A stretch of 64,000 nucleotides of DNA. Origin: Strix aluco (lineage: Eukaryota; Chordata; Aves; Strigiformes; Strigidae). The first letter of the stretch is position 1. The number at the start of each line of letters is the position of its first letter. Below, piece by piece: positions 1 to 13,300 of the stretch. The position numbers and the translations under genes were made by a program. The stretch spans positions 7,500,632 through 7,564,631 of the forward strand of contig NC_133933.1 in NCBI RefSeq assembly GCF_031877795.1, in the 5' to 3' direction. Below the pieces are notes generated by a model. The model was given only the letters and a program-made list of their open reading frames with translations. It was not told the origin of the DNA and did no database searches.

Positions 1-3000
1 GTAGGGCTTGGCTCTCTGAAGAGTCGCCTATGGAAGTGACTAGATCCACCAAGTAAATGACATAGGAAATGAAAAGGTTAATGACTTGCTGGCATTTACA
101 GAAGAAAGCATTCAGCAATTGTTTTTGCTTTGGTAGAAATTTTTCCAAGTCAGGAAAGTTTTTCTGAGGTAAAGTACTCGCTCCTATTATCTGAGTTGAA
201 GCCTATATGATCTGAAGGCTTATGCTAGTCCAGAACACAGTATTTGTCAGCTGATTTCATGGAGCTATCTTCTTCACATTGCAGTACGAATTTTTCACTG
301 CAGTAATGAAGCATGTGAGTAGGGTGAGCTGAATACAGTGAAGGGCCATGGTATTTTGTGGAGATCCCGTTGCCTGTTGTGCGGAGAGGGAGACTCAGGG
401 AAAGGTCTGCTCCTGTAAATGAACCTGGATGCAGTGATTTTGGCACTGCTGTACTGATTCTGTGTTAGTCAAGAGGTAGGGCTGGGCATTTGTTCTTAAG
501 AGACCTGAATTTGTATTTCAGGGGAGGATAGGTAGTCATACAAAATATTTTTCAGAATGAGGGACCACAACCTAAGTCCTCCTAGCAAAGGTCCTGTGGT
601 CTCCCTCTCCACCTGTAAAGCCTTATAAAGTGGCACGTATGCAAGGGATGGGAGACATAGTGTCAAAACTCGCCAGGAGGAGCAGGGATTTGAACTCAGA
701 CTGCTCATGGCTCTGATGAATGGGAGCAGGGAACATGAGCAGACGTGCACCTGGGTGCTACATGTCCTGTCATTGACTAATACTTCTCTCTAATGGCACT
801 GTAAAGCATCAGCATAGCAGTGTGTTATAGGTAAAAGGCACTATTAACCCCAGATTTTACTACCTGCTAGTGTCCTATTATTCAGCAGTGTTAACAACAG
901 AAATGCGTGATGGAGTTGACCTAAACACTGTCTGGGGGCTAGTTTCATGACCGCAAGACAGATATGCAGAAGATAAAGCTTCTGTGGCCATAAGAAACAT
1001 TCAACAGAAGGCTAGTGAGTAGCTTGCTAAAATCCTTGTGACATCCTAAAAATATTTGAGGGAAGACTGATAAAGTACAATGGGTCATGGCTAAAAAGCA
1101 GCCTTCCATGAAACATGTAAAACTCTTAAAATCAATTAAAATGCTTTTATAAGAATTTGTCCCATGTCAGAAAGGCTGGGCTCAGACCTGTCAGGAAGCA
1201 AGTGGTAGGGCTCTGAGTCAGATGCATCCAAGGAATAACAATAGCATTTAGGAACTCCGGGGAAATAAAGAGCTAGAGTAATTCAGCCCTCAGAAATACA
1301 AAAAAGGGAGGGGAAGGAAGAAAAAAGATGACAGTTCCTAGTAGCTCAACACCCTTTGTCCTGAGGGGCAATTCTTCCAGGCAATGCCATGCAGATGATA
1401 AATTTATGCTTTGCAGATTGTTCTGGGGACCATTGTCCCTTTAAAGAGAGATCCCATCCCAGACATTTCCTTCCACATAAGTACAGCTTGTGCAAATGAG
1501 GAAATCTTTGCTTTTTTTAGTGGAACCTGGGGAGCCTGTTTTGTAATTGGAACAAATGCAGGAGGGATTCCCTAATGCTCACTACACCAGTTCTACAGTA
1601 CAGTGCTTTCTCTGTTACCAAAATATCCATGTCTGACCTTTTCTGAATCTTGGAAGGGGCTGAGCATCTGCCTAGCACTGGTGGGAAGAGATATATTCTG
1701 AAGGTAAGGTTGTGTACAATTGTGTTAGTCTGGAACATGGTTCTGCTTCTGTGGTAGGTTTCTAAGATGACTTAAGGCAGATTAATCAGTGCTCTCTGAT
1801 TGACTTGCTCTAATGCCAAACAGCAGTGATAAAGCCACTTTCCTCACAAGGGTACTATAATGACTAATGCTTTCTGAAGTGTTTAGATGTGATAAAGGTG
1901 AGGAGTAGCAAAGAAAGAGATGCTTGCTGGTTTGAAATGTACAGTCTGTGCTTATTTAGCTGTGGTAAATGAGCTGTAGTATCTAATAGAGAAGACCTGA
2001 AACTAGATCTTTTTCATTATTAAAGTTATGTGTTTCTGGCAATTTCCCCCCATCCTTCTAATATGCTGTTGTTATGGCAACAGTGTTTCTATCAAGAGAT
2101 TCATATGAACTCCTAAACCCTCCTTGCACTTTTACCTGTTTTGGCATGCTCAAGATACTTAAATGTGTATGTTCTTGAGTTGTTTTTTTTAACCAGAAGG
2201 ATTTTAATTGTAATTTTCAGCAGAACTTCACTTCCTCAGAAGGCTTTGACAAAATCATCACATCTGCTGTTAAGTACTGTTTTCTTTAACACAACCTGTA
2301 TTAAAAAATGCAAGGTCATATTTCCTCCTCAAAGTCCTAGAGTTGGACAAAGAAGCCTCCACAGCAATCTCCTTGCAACTTTTAATAATCATGGATGAGT
2401 GGAACACGTATCACCAAGTTCACACATAATTTACTGCAAAGGATTATATTTCATTTTACTTTTGCACACCCCATTTATGAGCTCCTGAAGGGAGGAGATG
2501 TCTCAAATATCACAGGACGTGCAGCTATACACATAGCAATGTCAGAGCTGTTCATCCCCCATAATAAACATAACAGCAAAGTGGCACTCTGACAGCATCA
2601 TGAAATACTCATGAGGAGTCCCAAAATAACAGATGGCAGTAAAGTGTTATTGGGTCTCCTAACCAAAAGGAATGGAGGTGTGTGATATTACAAGCTTCCA
2701 GATGGCAGAATATGGAAAAGACAGCTTCATGATCTGCTCTTGTGAATCCGAACCACTGCATGTCACTGATGAATGAAAGGTATAATTATTTAGAGGGGGA
2801 GGGTGTTTTTCATGTCTTTGAGTGATATTTCACTAGTTGGACGTGTTAACTCAAGTTGCCTTAAGAACTATTTTCTGGGCAGATAGAGTAGAAACTTATT
2901 CACGGTTCTGTTGTTCAAGTGCTTGCTGTGTTCAGTTATTTTCCTTAATTGTGCCTCAAATACCAGTAACTTCCTTCCTGTAAAAATGGCTAGAAAGTAC

Positions 3001-3290
3001 CTTGTGAACAAATACAAAATAAACCATGGTCAAAACTTGACCCATCTTAGTAACACTTCATACTGAGTTGTGCCTTTAACTTTCTTATGTTTGGGGAACA
3101 TTCCTCAAGATTAATTTCTCTGAAACAACATTTTAGATGTGACAATCCTGGAGGGCTGTGACTAGAAATCTTAATCTCTCTACTAATTAATTGTTTACTA
3201 CAATGGGTCTTGGGCAGTATCTGCTTCTATGATATGAGAAATATAAACGACATGTTGATGTTGGATAAATATATTTATTTTTATTATATT
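1..3290. other. Intergenic DNA, no gene recognised
   Basis: AT-rich unique-looking sequence with no open frame above about 85 codons and no familiar protein. A phrase at about 676-705 (GGAGCAGGGATTTGAACTCA) faintly resembles the tail region of MIR-type SINEs, but not enough to annotate. Confidence 0.7.
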
Positions 3291-3395
3291 ACAGAATCAC
3301 AGAATCATCTAGGTTGGAAAAGACCTTGAAGATCATCTAGTCCAACGATTAACCTCACACTGACCATTCTCAACTCTACCACATCCCTAAGTGCT
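3291..3395 (-). mobile_element. CR1 LINE 3'-end fragment
   Basis: Reading the + strand, the segment starts with the complement of the CR1 terminal repeat (ACAGAATCACAGAATCA), then CTAGGTTGGAAAAGACCTTG and the complement of the CR1 3' untranslated region. It fades near CATCCCTAAGTGCT. It matches the 3' end of the larger CR1 at 16480-17479 in opposite orientation. Only about 105 bp remain, which is normal for severely 5'-truncated CR1 copies. Confidence 0.92.
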
Positions 3396-6300
3396 ATATT
3401 AGTTTAACATAAACCTTAGTGAAAGGGTAATCTTGCGCTGCCTTCACTGCACATTGCTTGAAACACAGTTTGCAATTGTAGTTTTCTAGACATGCTGAAA
3501 TATTCATTGTGTTTGGAGGGGGAATGAGGGAAAGTTAATGTCTGATTTAATTAAAAAAATTTGCTACTACTCTGAGCAAATACATATCAAGATATTTACC
3601 TGTTCTCTGTTTCATGAACTGTATAATTCTTAGTCTCTACACTGGCTTTGTAGCTAGCAAGATGTTGCTAGCACTGGTCTCAATAACCAGTTGCCTGTTG
3701 CTCTTGGGCTATATTTATATGTTCTAGTAATTTGGTGAGCTAGCAGTGAACCAGTAGATGAAAACAGTTGGTGCTGCAGCCCTTAGGCCTACATGGTGTG
3801 CTGCTTGTCAGGTTTGTTTGGGACTAGACTTAACCTGACCTTCTGGACTGAGTGCCATCATCAAACGAGCTTCAAAGCTGACCGAAGGGTCAGTCATTGA
3901 TTCAGACTCTTCTGTACCAATGAGGCTTGGGAATGCAGTCACTGAGCATTTTTAGAGGTGGTGCTGTTATTGCCTTTGTGCTCTGTAGGGTTCTGGGCAG
4001 TTCTACAGGCCTGAGATGGGAGCAGTGACCTTCAGGGCAAAATCTGGTGCAAATATTCTCAACTTGTATTTATCAAATGTTCGGTATCTATGGATGATTG
4101 TTACGAGAGGAGATGAAGAGGTGATTAATCTTGATGGTGTTTCTAATTCTTTGTGTTCTCTTTTTCTGAGGTATTTGCACTTAGGTGTCTGCATGGTAAG
4201 TTGTTTACCTGATGGCTTACTCAGTTTTTTGCTCCTCTGTCCCCCACCTATCTGTATCCACTGAGATAACTCATACTTTATGCTGCCACCTTGTACCCTG
4301 TGCTTTGTCCTCCATCACACGCCATTGGAAAAACCCTCATTAAGGTACTCTCAGATACATTAAGCATACAAATGGGGAAAGACAGGAAGGTGAAGAAAAG
4401 AAGGTGAGACTTAGTTTTTCTTTCAGTCATCTTTGGGCTGCCTCCTACTGTATTTAAATGCCACCAGGAAAATGACTTCTCCGGACGATTATGTCTTTTT
4501 TTAAATAGATATGAACTAGCTGCAACAGACTATAGTGCATTTTACCCAGCTTCCACATATTTTTAACCACGTTTTCTAAGGTTTTTTTGTCCCTTGGTTA
4601 AGCTAATCCTTGTTTGTATAAAAGGAAATGCAAAGATCACAACCTGCTCCGGGTTTTTTCCCCCTGTGCTTGTCTCTTTACCATTTGCACAGTGACATTA
4701 GAAAATCTTTACAGTGTACAATAAGCACTTACCAAAAAAAGAAGCAAGCTTTTTAAAACCAAATAAATACAGTTCTGTCATTAGCAGTGTTCATCATTCA
4801 TTGGCATTTGTTAGCTGACCCAGTTGGTTTGCATTGCAAATTAATTTAGTTTTCCATGGATGGCTATAAATGTGTAACAAGCTAAATTCTTCATATGCAA
4901 ATATTCTTTTGATTAAATCCATCTTCACTTGCTAATGCCCTAAAATGCTTTGATGTTTATTCCTCTGCAAGCTTGTGGACCAGGATTTTAGCCATGCTGC
5001 ATTTTTTCAGTGGTTTATGTCTGCTCCCACAAAGTCCTTTTATTCTTCACTCATTAAAAGTGACTATTGCAACACTTCCTTGTAACTAACTAGGAAAATT
5101 GGTTCCCTGTACATCAGAGTTCATTGTCTGTTTGATCAAAAATGCTCTTTTGGTAGATTTCTTAAAATTAATTGGAACAGTTTTTCAAAAACATTTTTTT
5201 TTTTCTAGATTACAACTGAGATGAAGATGGTAACTTCTGGATTCTGGGAAGAAAGCTTTTTCACATTCTTGCGTTCTGTTCCCAAGCCTCTCATTAGTGG
5301 GCTGTTAGTTTTACAGCCAGAAGGTAGCCTCCTCTCAAAAGAAAACTGGGAATTCTGTTCGAAACTACCATGCTAGTTTTATTTCTATAGCTAGTGATTA
5401 TAAAGATAAACTTTCATGTTAAGCAGTACAGATGACTTAGAGGCTCATTGCCATCAGTTTACAAAAGCTTTTTAATTATCTACTGCCTTTGGGACCTAGT
5501 CTTTAAAAGCTGGCCTAAAGAATGCAAATCCTCACAAATAGCTTTCCTTACACATCAGCGTTGTTGTGTGCCATGTTACTTAAGACCAAGCCATAGTTTG
5601 GGTGCTAGTCATTGTGCTAGTGGTTCAGGGACTGGACAAATCACTGGTTACTGCCAGAGTCTATTGGATCTTACCTCTTAATCAAGGAGGCTGGTTCATT
5701 TAGGATCCTAGTGACAATGAGCTACAGACAGACAAGTGTCTTTGCTATCTATGGCAAAAGGACATGCATGTTTTTGTGTAATAGACCACCAGGAGTCATA
5801 AAGGCTAAGAATATAATTCTTCTGATCTTGGAAGAAACTCATCCTGATTTACATCCATGTAACTGAGAACAAAATCAGGCTCCGAATGTCTTGGGAGATA
5901 TTATCCAATTAGAGAAAAGGTCAGGTTTGCACATTTACTGTCTATAATAGTATTTTTCTTCCTCAGTTACTGTTGGTCAGACCTGTGTGTGAAATGCAAA
6001 TGGGTGTGTGGGGGAGTGAGAGAGAATGTCATCTCATAGAGCAAATTTGATCAGGAATAGAAAGTTTCCACAGTGACTATATTCAGAGCAAATTTGTCTA
6101 TTAGTCACTTACCCCTATTGCTTTTCCAGCTTGCCTTTCATCTCCTCACTTGCATCTCCCAAATGTTTTTTCCTTATGTGTGTAATTGTAAAAAGGATAA
6201 GCTTAGGCTACTAGTAATGCCTTGTTGAGAGGAACAACACTTAATTAGAATTAATCTGTGATTCCAGAAGAAGAAGCAGCAAGAAGCGTACTATCTTCCT

Positions 6301-6885
6301 GTCTGAGAAATGGACATAACTATGTGGTAATGGATCCATTGTTAAGAGACACTTCACAAAACTGTGATGGTTTATCTTGTGAAGGCTCAAGGAGCACACT
6401 TTAGATATAATTAGCCTCTCAAACTCCTCTTTTGTACAGAAACAGGTAGAGCAATTTTTATCTTCCTGAAGATCTTTCCAGCCCAAGCTCTTCACAGGGC
6501 AAGAAATTAAGAAATTGGGCATAGAGCCCTAGATACACCAATTAATATTGTTTTTACATTATATAATATAATTTATGTTAGTACAACTGCAACAGACTTG
6601 TAAGGAACTTGTATTTTCCAGCCTAAGAGACTGGGGAGAATAATGACAAATGAAACTAGCATTTCCAAGGCAGTGTAATTAAAGAGATGTGGCAAAGAAA
6701 GACTCCTGGGAGAAAGGGTGCTAAGCTAGCAGTGTTCCCCCTGCTGCTAGCACTACCTAATGTCTATGATTGCAGCCATGTAATGGAGAGAAAACTCCCT
6801 TCTTTTGTTTCCCCTCCCCCATCTCTTTGTATTGTCTCCATGACTATGCCAAGACTGTGGAAAGCCTGAGTAAGATGAGCCCTGC

Positions 6886-6901
6886 ATATATATATATATA
6901 T
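6886..6901. repeat. (AT)n microsatellite
   Basis: About eight AT units in otherwise unique sequence. It is short and probably slightly polymorphic. Confidence 0.9.
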
Positions 6902-7478
6902 GCAAGAGTTTAATCTGACTGGAAAAAAAGCCATGCAGGAATAGCTAAGTATAAATCTAGAGAGACAACTGTTGCCAGTAAAAATCACATATGACTGGGA
7001 TAATGCTGGAAAGCAGCTTGCTTTTTAGGTATTGATTGAGGATGTATATCTGGGACCATAACATTAGATGGAGCCCTCTTTCTGGGCAGTTATTTCAGTT
7101 ACAGTCCATTAAAGGAGTTTCTAGTTGTATTATTTAAACTCTCAGGTCAGGACTACAATGTGATGTGGGACAAGATGAAGTACTCTCCTGAAGTTCTGTA
7201 TTAGCTTGGATATGTGCTGCTCAGTGCAATGCGGTGCTCCTTTAGAAATCCCCTTAGCCTAGCTTTAGTTCTGGTATATTTACATGACAGTAATAACATC
7301 TTGAATACTTAAACCAGTCTACTACCAAACTGCCAACTATGCTGACGTAGCTGTTCCATTTTCTGAAGTCCCATGACCTGTGGTTTCACTTCGGTGTTGG
7401 TGGAGGGTGTTGAGGTGAGTTGTTAGTATCTGGAGCCCTTCACCAGGAAGAAGAGGATTTTCTTGTAGATGGTTGTTT

Positions 7479-7525
7479 CTTCCTTACCCTAGGATATACT
7501 TGTTACTCTTCCTAGGGTAAGGAAG
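7479..7525. other. Perfect inverted repeat (16-bp arms, 15-nt spacer)
   Basis: CTTCCTTACCCTAGGA (7479-7494) is exactly complementary to TCCTAGGGTAAGGAAG (7510-7525). The spacer is 15 nt. It would fold as a stable hairpin in either transcript. It is too short for a standard microRNA precursor, and no coding gene is adjacent. Possible origins are a small DNA-transposon end relic or local inverted duplication. Confidence 0.8.
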
Positions 7526-8783
7526 GGTTCCTTTTTATCTGTTTGCAACACAGTTGTACACCTTTGCTTTTTCTTCATTGTTCTGCAGCTCCACGTTACA
7601 TTCAAATTTACTATATGTGGCCATTTTGCTTATATTAGATACTCTTTCTCTGTTGCCTTTGTTACCCCTAAACCAAGTTTTTTCCTGGTTCATTCTGCAT
7701 TTCTTCAACTGATCACTGGTGAGTGTGTGGAGTTCCCAGTGCCAAGCCTGTGCCTCATGTCTTAACCCATGCCTGTACATCTATACTGCATCCTGTGTCT
7801 ACATTTCCCCAGGCCTCTGATGTCAAATCAGGTTGCATTTCTCTACCACATTATGTTAGTCATAGAACCATGGTGGTACCATACAAAGATAAAAGTAAAA
7901 CGCATTAGCCATAGACACCTAGTCAATTAGAAAAATTCCTGTTACAGCTAAATGAAGCTAAAACTGAGTTGCAGGCAGGTCAAGTTCAGATAGAACAAAC
8001 CTGATTAAGTCTATTCTGAGGCCCTGCAAACTCAGTATGGAGCTTATGGGCTGTTACTAGCAATGGCAATACCATATTGCAGGGCTGGTTGGTTACATAC
8101 TCCATCGTGAATATATTCTGTAATAACTGTCTGTGCTTAACTAGGACAATTGCTCAAATACTATTTTGAGTAAGACTTGTTCCTACAAATGAAAACAGCT
8201 ATGGGAGGATAACTTTTAGTATTTCCACAGTGATTCTATAACCTAGTAGTTTAAATATGTAAAACATCAATTTCCACTGCAGTGTCATTGTTGATGATTA
8301 CTCATCTGATCACCATGGGTTCCTGACAGAAATAATTCATCAAAGAAATTAAAGCAGTTTATATAAAGCACTTGACAATTTTTTTATCCAGTATGTGAAG
8401 TGTGAGGATTTGCAGGCAGCCAACAGTGGAAGGTGGTATGTGTAGGTGCAGCAGTGTACAGCTGGGCATGTGGCTTGGGAATTTTGTGCTCTTGTACCAG
8501 CCTTCATTTGCTGCCAGGTCGCTCCTGAAAAGACATCTGCAGTGAAAAAGGGGAGCAATATTTTAATTATTCTCCTGCTTGGCCCATTGATATAGTGGAA
8601 AGCCAGGAGTGTTGATTTGAAAGTATAATGTTACCTAGTCACAGCAACTGATGAATCCTACCCTTATGGAACTGGTGTTTAAGTCTTAAAAATACATTAG
8701 AAAAGGGGTAAGAGATATTTCAGTGGAACATTACTGTCAACCTTAAGACAGGCTCCTTTCAGTTTTTTCTTCTGATTTTCTGC

Positions 8784-8813
8784 TCCCCGCCCCCCCACCC
8801 CCACCCCGTACCC
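8784..8813 (+). repeat. C-rich low-complexity tract
   Basis: A run dominated by C (CCCCGCCCCCCCACCCCCAC and onward) interrupts AT-rich DNA. The complementary strand has four closely spaced G runs and could form a quadruplex. Confidence 0.8.
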
Positions 8814-10188
8814 CATTTCTCCTGTGCTTTCTGTAAAAGTGAAGAACACTTCCAAATAATCCTTTCCAAAAGCAGGCTAGGAAAGGTTTACAGGACTATC
8901 TCTCTTGGCCATAGCTAGTAATGTTTTTTCCTAGGACTGCTTCTCTTTCTACTGACTGCTGCTGCATGTTGTTGAAAAGAACACTCCAGAAGCAGGCTTC
9001 TGTCTATAAATGTCCAAAGCAAATACTTCTAGATCAATTTCTCTTGAGAAACATTAGAGTTTCCTCCATAAGCAATATCTAATATATAAGATTATAGGAG
9101 GGGAAATATGGGGGTGTAGTGTTCAAAAGTTAGACTTTCTTCAAACTTGGAGTTCCTGAAATATCTTTTCTTACAGACTGGTCTACCTGCTGAAACAATG
9201 ACTGCTATAGCTACTCTGAAAGTAGAAAGTCTCTTGATCAGGCTGTTTAAGAAACATACCAAAAGGAAAAGGAGGACCCAGCCTGTTGAGAAGAGAAAAA
9301 CACCACCCCAAACACCACCATCAAAACCGACTACTGCCCTGTTACACTGTCTTCATGGGTAATGACTGGTATTAATTTGGTTTGCCTGGAGCCAAAGTAG
9401 CAAACTTGGGGGAAAGATTTTCCCCATGTTCAGCAGTTAATTAGGTGTCTCCTACCAGAAAGATGTGCTTTTATCTACTCTTTTTTACCATGTTTAAGCT
9501 ATATGAGAACAGTGCCTAAGCAAATCCTTGATGCCCACATAACGTTAGCTGATCTGAAGAACAGCTTTGAAGTATAGAGTTGACCCGGATTTTGGGGCCT
9601 ACTACATGGAAAACTCTGAAGAAGTTACTTTCTTTGTTTGGAGTTAGTTCTACAGCTGAAAGTATATAACAATAAAATCTGGCAGTATCTTAGGTATCTG
9701 TTCCCTGCAGCACTTTGTAAGCAAGGAAGCCTCTGTTATGTTGAGATGCTACTTTCACTGACCTAAGGTGTGAAAATGACCATTAGGATATCCTGTTGAA
9801 GGAGATATTTTTCAACTTACCCAAATTGCGTGTGGAGCCTGAAATTGCCACTCTGTGATCCTCTGAGAGATCTTAAATGGTAAAGGCTGTGTTATAGACC
9901 ATTCTGATCAAGCTTCTTTGTAAACCTGTTTTCTGCAGCTAGTTCTGCAACAGCCAGGAAAAAGTGTCAGGAAAAAGTGAGGTTACGGTTCTGCCTCACT
10001 GTCACAGCATCCTAAACTTGTGGAAACTCTCCCAAAGGATCCCACGTGGTGTGGCTAAGCCTTTTTTGGAACAGCATGTAGGTCTTTACCTATAGGTCTC
10101 TTATTGTGGTTTCTGAAGGCAATTTCATGCTGCTTTTCTATTGATTAGTAACACAAAATGACACTTTGAATTTTTCTCTTTCTCTCAG

Positions 10189-10377
10189 GCTGGGGTGTAT
10201 TCGTGTGATCAGGAAAACATAGCAACGTCTGCAATATGAGTAATTAGGAAGATTTCTTTTGTTTTGGCTTACTGCAGCCAAAGACTAAATCTACTAGTTT
10301 ATCCTTCCTCTACTTATCCCACTGCTACCCCAGGTAAGTGCAAACGTCCTGGTATTCCTGTTAGAGGAATGGAACAG
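10189..10377 (+). ncRNA. Candidate non-coding exon with two alternative donors
   Basis: A pyrimidine tract and acceptor (TTTTTCTCTTTCTCTCAG, ending at 10188) is followed 145 bp later by CCAG|GTAAGT (donor GT at 10334) and a further 44 bp on by ACAG|GTAAGT (donor GT at 10378). Both donors are near-perfect consensus. All three forward frames contain stops early in the interval, so it is not an internal coding exon. It could be an exon of a long non-coding transcript or a distal untranslated exon of PCSK2, which is on the same strand 51 kb away. The evidence is splice-signal quality only. Confidence 0.25.
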
Positions 10378-13300
10378 GTAAGTATCATACACTGGAATGA
10401 ATATTTTTATATAACTTTTTGTCAACTTGGTACCCCCAGTGACTGATTTTGTTTAGAAATAGAAATGTCTGGGACTCCAGGTAATATTTCAAAACCTTTC
10501 ACAGAACTTTTGAAACATTGGGAAGGGGGGAATGTTAAGAATCTGCCATTTTAGCTGTGAAAATGTTCAGTATTGAATGTCAAAGTTATGTAAGTGCATT
10601 GACGGAACATTATTCGTAATAAATGCCCTTAAGAGGGCGCTTATTCACCACTGCATTTGTTTTGAACATCATCTGTTATAATAATGCGATTTAAAAATAA
10701 TTTGCTACTGCACTAGGTTAGCATTTGACTGCAATATGTTTGGGCCAGTTATGGTTACTGACATCAATAGATACTAAGTATACAACAATATTACATTAAG
10801 GAGGCTTAATTTGTATAATAGTTCTGTCAGTTTACAGGAGTGCAATTTCCACCCAAAACAGCAGGTGCAAAGCAGTTCCACGCTTCTTAAAAGAAATAGC
10901 TTTCCCTTAAACAACTGGATTCTGGTTTGATTTGGGGTTTTCTTTGGCTCTGCTTTTGCTTTTCTGTGACAACCATCAGCTGTAATAAACTTCCATGCTT
11001 CATCCTCTGCAGTCATCTTCCTTTGAATAAACAATCATGTAACTAGGGGTGTAGTAGAAGACTGAAGGATACAGAACAGCTCTGGTAACAAAATTGGGCT
11101 ATAAAATGCCTCTTTTTAAGACAGCCGCTGAGAAATTACATTCTATTTTCTTCGAAATGATCTTTCTGATAAGAATTTCTGCCATAAAGTGCTTATTTGT
11201 AATGATCATGGCAGCTGGATGGATGTGCCAATGGTGTCATCTGACCATTTTCTGCCATGTTTCCAGTGCTGTCATTTTCAGTTTGGCTAAATTAGCTAAG
11301 GTACCTTTTCATCCATCTTGATGCTATTCCCATAGGGGACAGCTGCCAGCGGTAACTTGGGGAAGTTTCTCTTGGCAGAGAACAGCCCACTGCCTACAGG
11401 CAATGCTGACCACTTTCATATTATCTCTTACTCCTCTAACATAGCATGAAGCAGCACTGCACAGGTGGGACATGTGACAGGTCTCCCTACACTGGTTTGC
11501 TTATGTATGAATACGGCTCCACCTTCATAGCCCCTCTCATCTTTGCAGCTTCTGTAGCTGTCTCTTGAGAGTGTGCAACACCTGAAGAGACAAGAATATG
11601 ATGCATGTCCTGTGTTTAGAAAGACAGGACCGGCAGTGTGTATTAAGGCAAAGCTCTAGGGAATTAATCTCTGCTTTAGCCGTGTCACTTATAAATTAAT
11701 GCTTGTTCACAAATAAAGTGGGATTTGCCAAAAGATCTCCATTAGCCCAGACCTAGATCTTGGCATCACAGTTTGCTTCTTTCTGTATAGAACGCTGGAA
11801 AATGAAAGTGGTTGGTATAAACTTGGCATCACTATAATTGGGTTATGCCATATAGCACTAGCAGTAATTTCGAAGTAAATACATATGCAACTTTTCTATC
11901 ACAGAAGTGAACTCAAAGTTTACTTACGGCATTGTCTGTTTGGAATGGAAGGAGAGCTGATTCCCACACCCCTACCCCATCGCCCTCCTTTCGAATTTGG
12001 CATTTTTATGTGGACTTGAAAGGTTGCTGAACTGGAGACAGATAAACTGTATCACCAGAGCTGAGCTCTTCCATGCCAGTTGAAGAGCTGACCTTCTGCT
12101 TCAATTTTAAAGCCTTCATTTTCCATCCATAATTAATTCCTTTCATCTGAATCTGAAGGAGACGGAACATGTCTCAGTGGTTTGTGCATAAACATTAAGA
12201 TTATGTATAGGCCGCAGACTAAACAGAATAATCACCTTGCAGATTCAATTCTGTAGCAACACAGGATCTTATGGTGATAGATACCTAAACTTCACGTGGT
12301 GAATTTAAAAGAGCCTCACTAGTTATCTTTTCAAAACATGCTGAATGTGTGTGCTCTCAAAGCTTTGTGGTCATACAGTTGTACAAGTAAAGGCAATTAC
12401 TTTAAGTTACTTCCAGGCAGCAATGGAAGTTGATTTTTTTAATACTCCTACATAAGAGAAATTTAGTCTGTATGTTTGTTTCTCTCTCACAGATGTCTGT
12501 GTGGCATTCTTCAGCTGAAACCAGCTAATTTATTCCAGTGGTGTATAGGGGGATCTGGCTTTTTAATAGCTTTCCGTATCTTGTTAGCCTTTGTTTAACA
12601 GTCATCTAGACAGAGACCAGTGATATTAAGCAGCACATATCTCCAGGATAACATTTAAATTTTCTATCACTAGACAGGATATAGCTTCTGACATTGGAAT
12701 AATAAAATATTCTTTTTGGAGATTATGAAATATTGCTTTGTACCTGTATCACCAGGTAAAACTGAGTCTCATGAAATAAGCACAAGCTCTTGTGCCTGAG
12801 GTTGAGGAATACATTTAATTACTTTTCTGTAGGTGTGTAGGACTGCTGTGCCTTTTCTAGGCCTTGGCCAGCTTATTGAATACATTTGTAACAAAGCTGA
12901 TGAGAGCAATTCCTTTTTTCTTTCAGTAAAATACAAAATTATCATTTTAATATATGAAACAAACTCATATCTATTCTGACTTGGTAAAGGGGAACTCTTA
13001 GGGGCTTACAAGCTTATGGAAGTGCTTTGACTTCTCTGTTTTTCAGAAGATGTAGTTCTAGAGGTTTTGGCACAAAGCAACTTCTGCATCCCTTGTCTTT
13101 TGTATTTTGTTGCTAGTGCTGGGGAGATCTTGGGTCTTCAGGCATTCTGGGTGTTGTTGTCCTAAGTCCTTACAGGTGCCAATGGGTGGAACCAGTGTAA
13201 TAGATACTTGGTGAACAATAGTGACAAAGCTGCTCTCTTCCTGCTACTAAGAAAAAAAGTCAGTTTAGGAAACCAGAGGTTTTCTTAATGCACTGAGGTG

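Larger units (their letters stand above)
3396..10188. other. Intergenic DNA, no gene recognised
   Basis: No coding exon, RNA gene or large repeat recognised. It holds the (AT)n run, the C-rich tract and the 16-bp inverted repeat listed separately. The stretch around 4800-4980 is AT-rich with octamer- and homeodomain-like words, such as TATGCAAAT and TTAATTTAGT, and could be regulatory, but this is weak. Confidence 0.7.
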
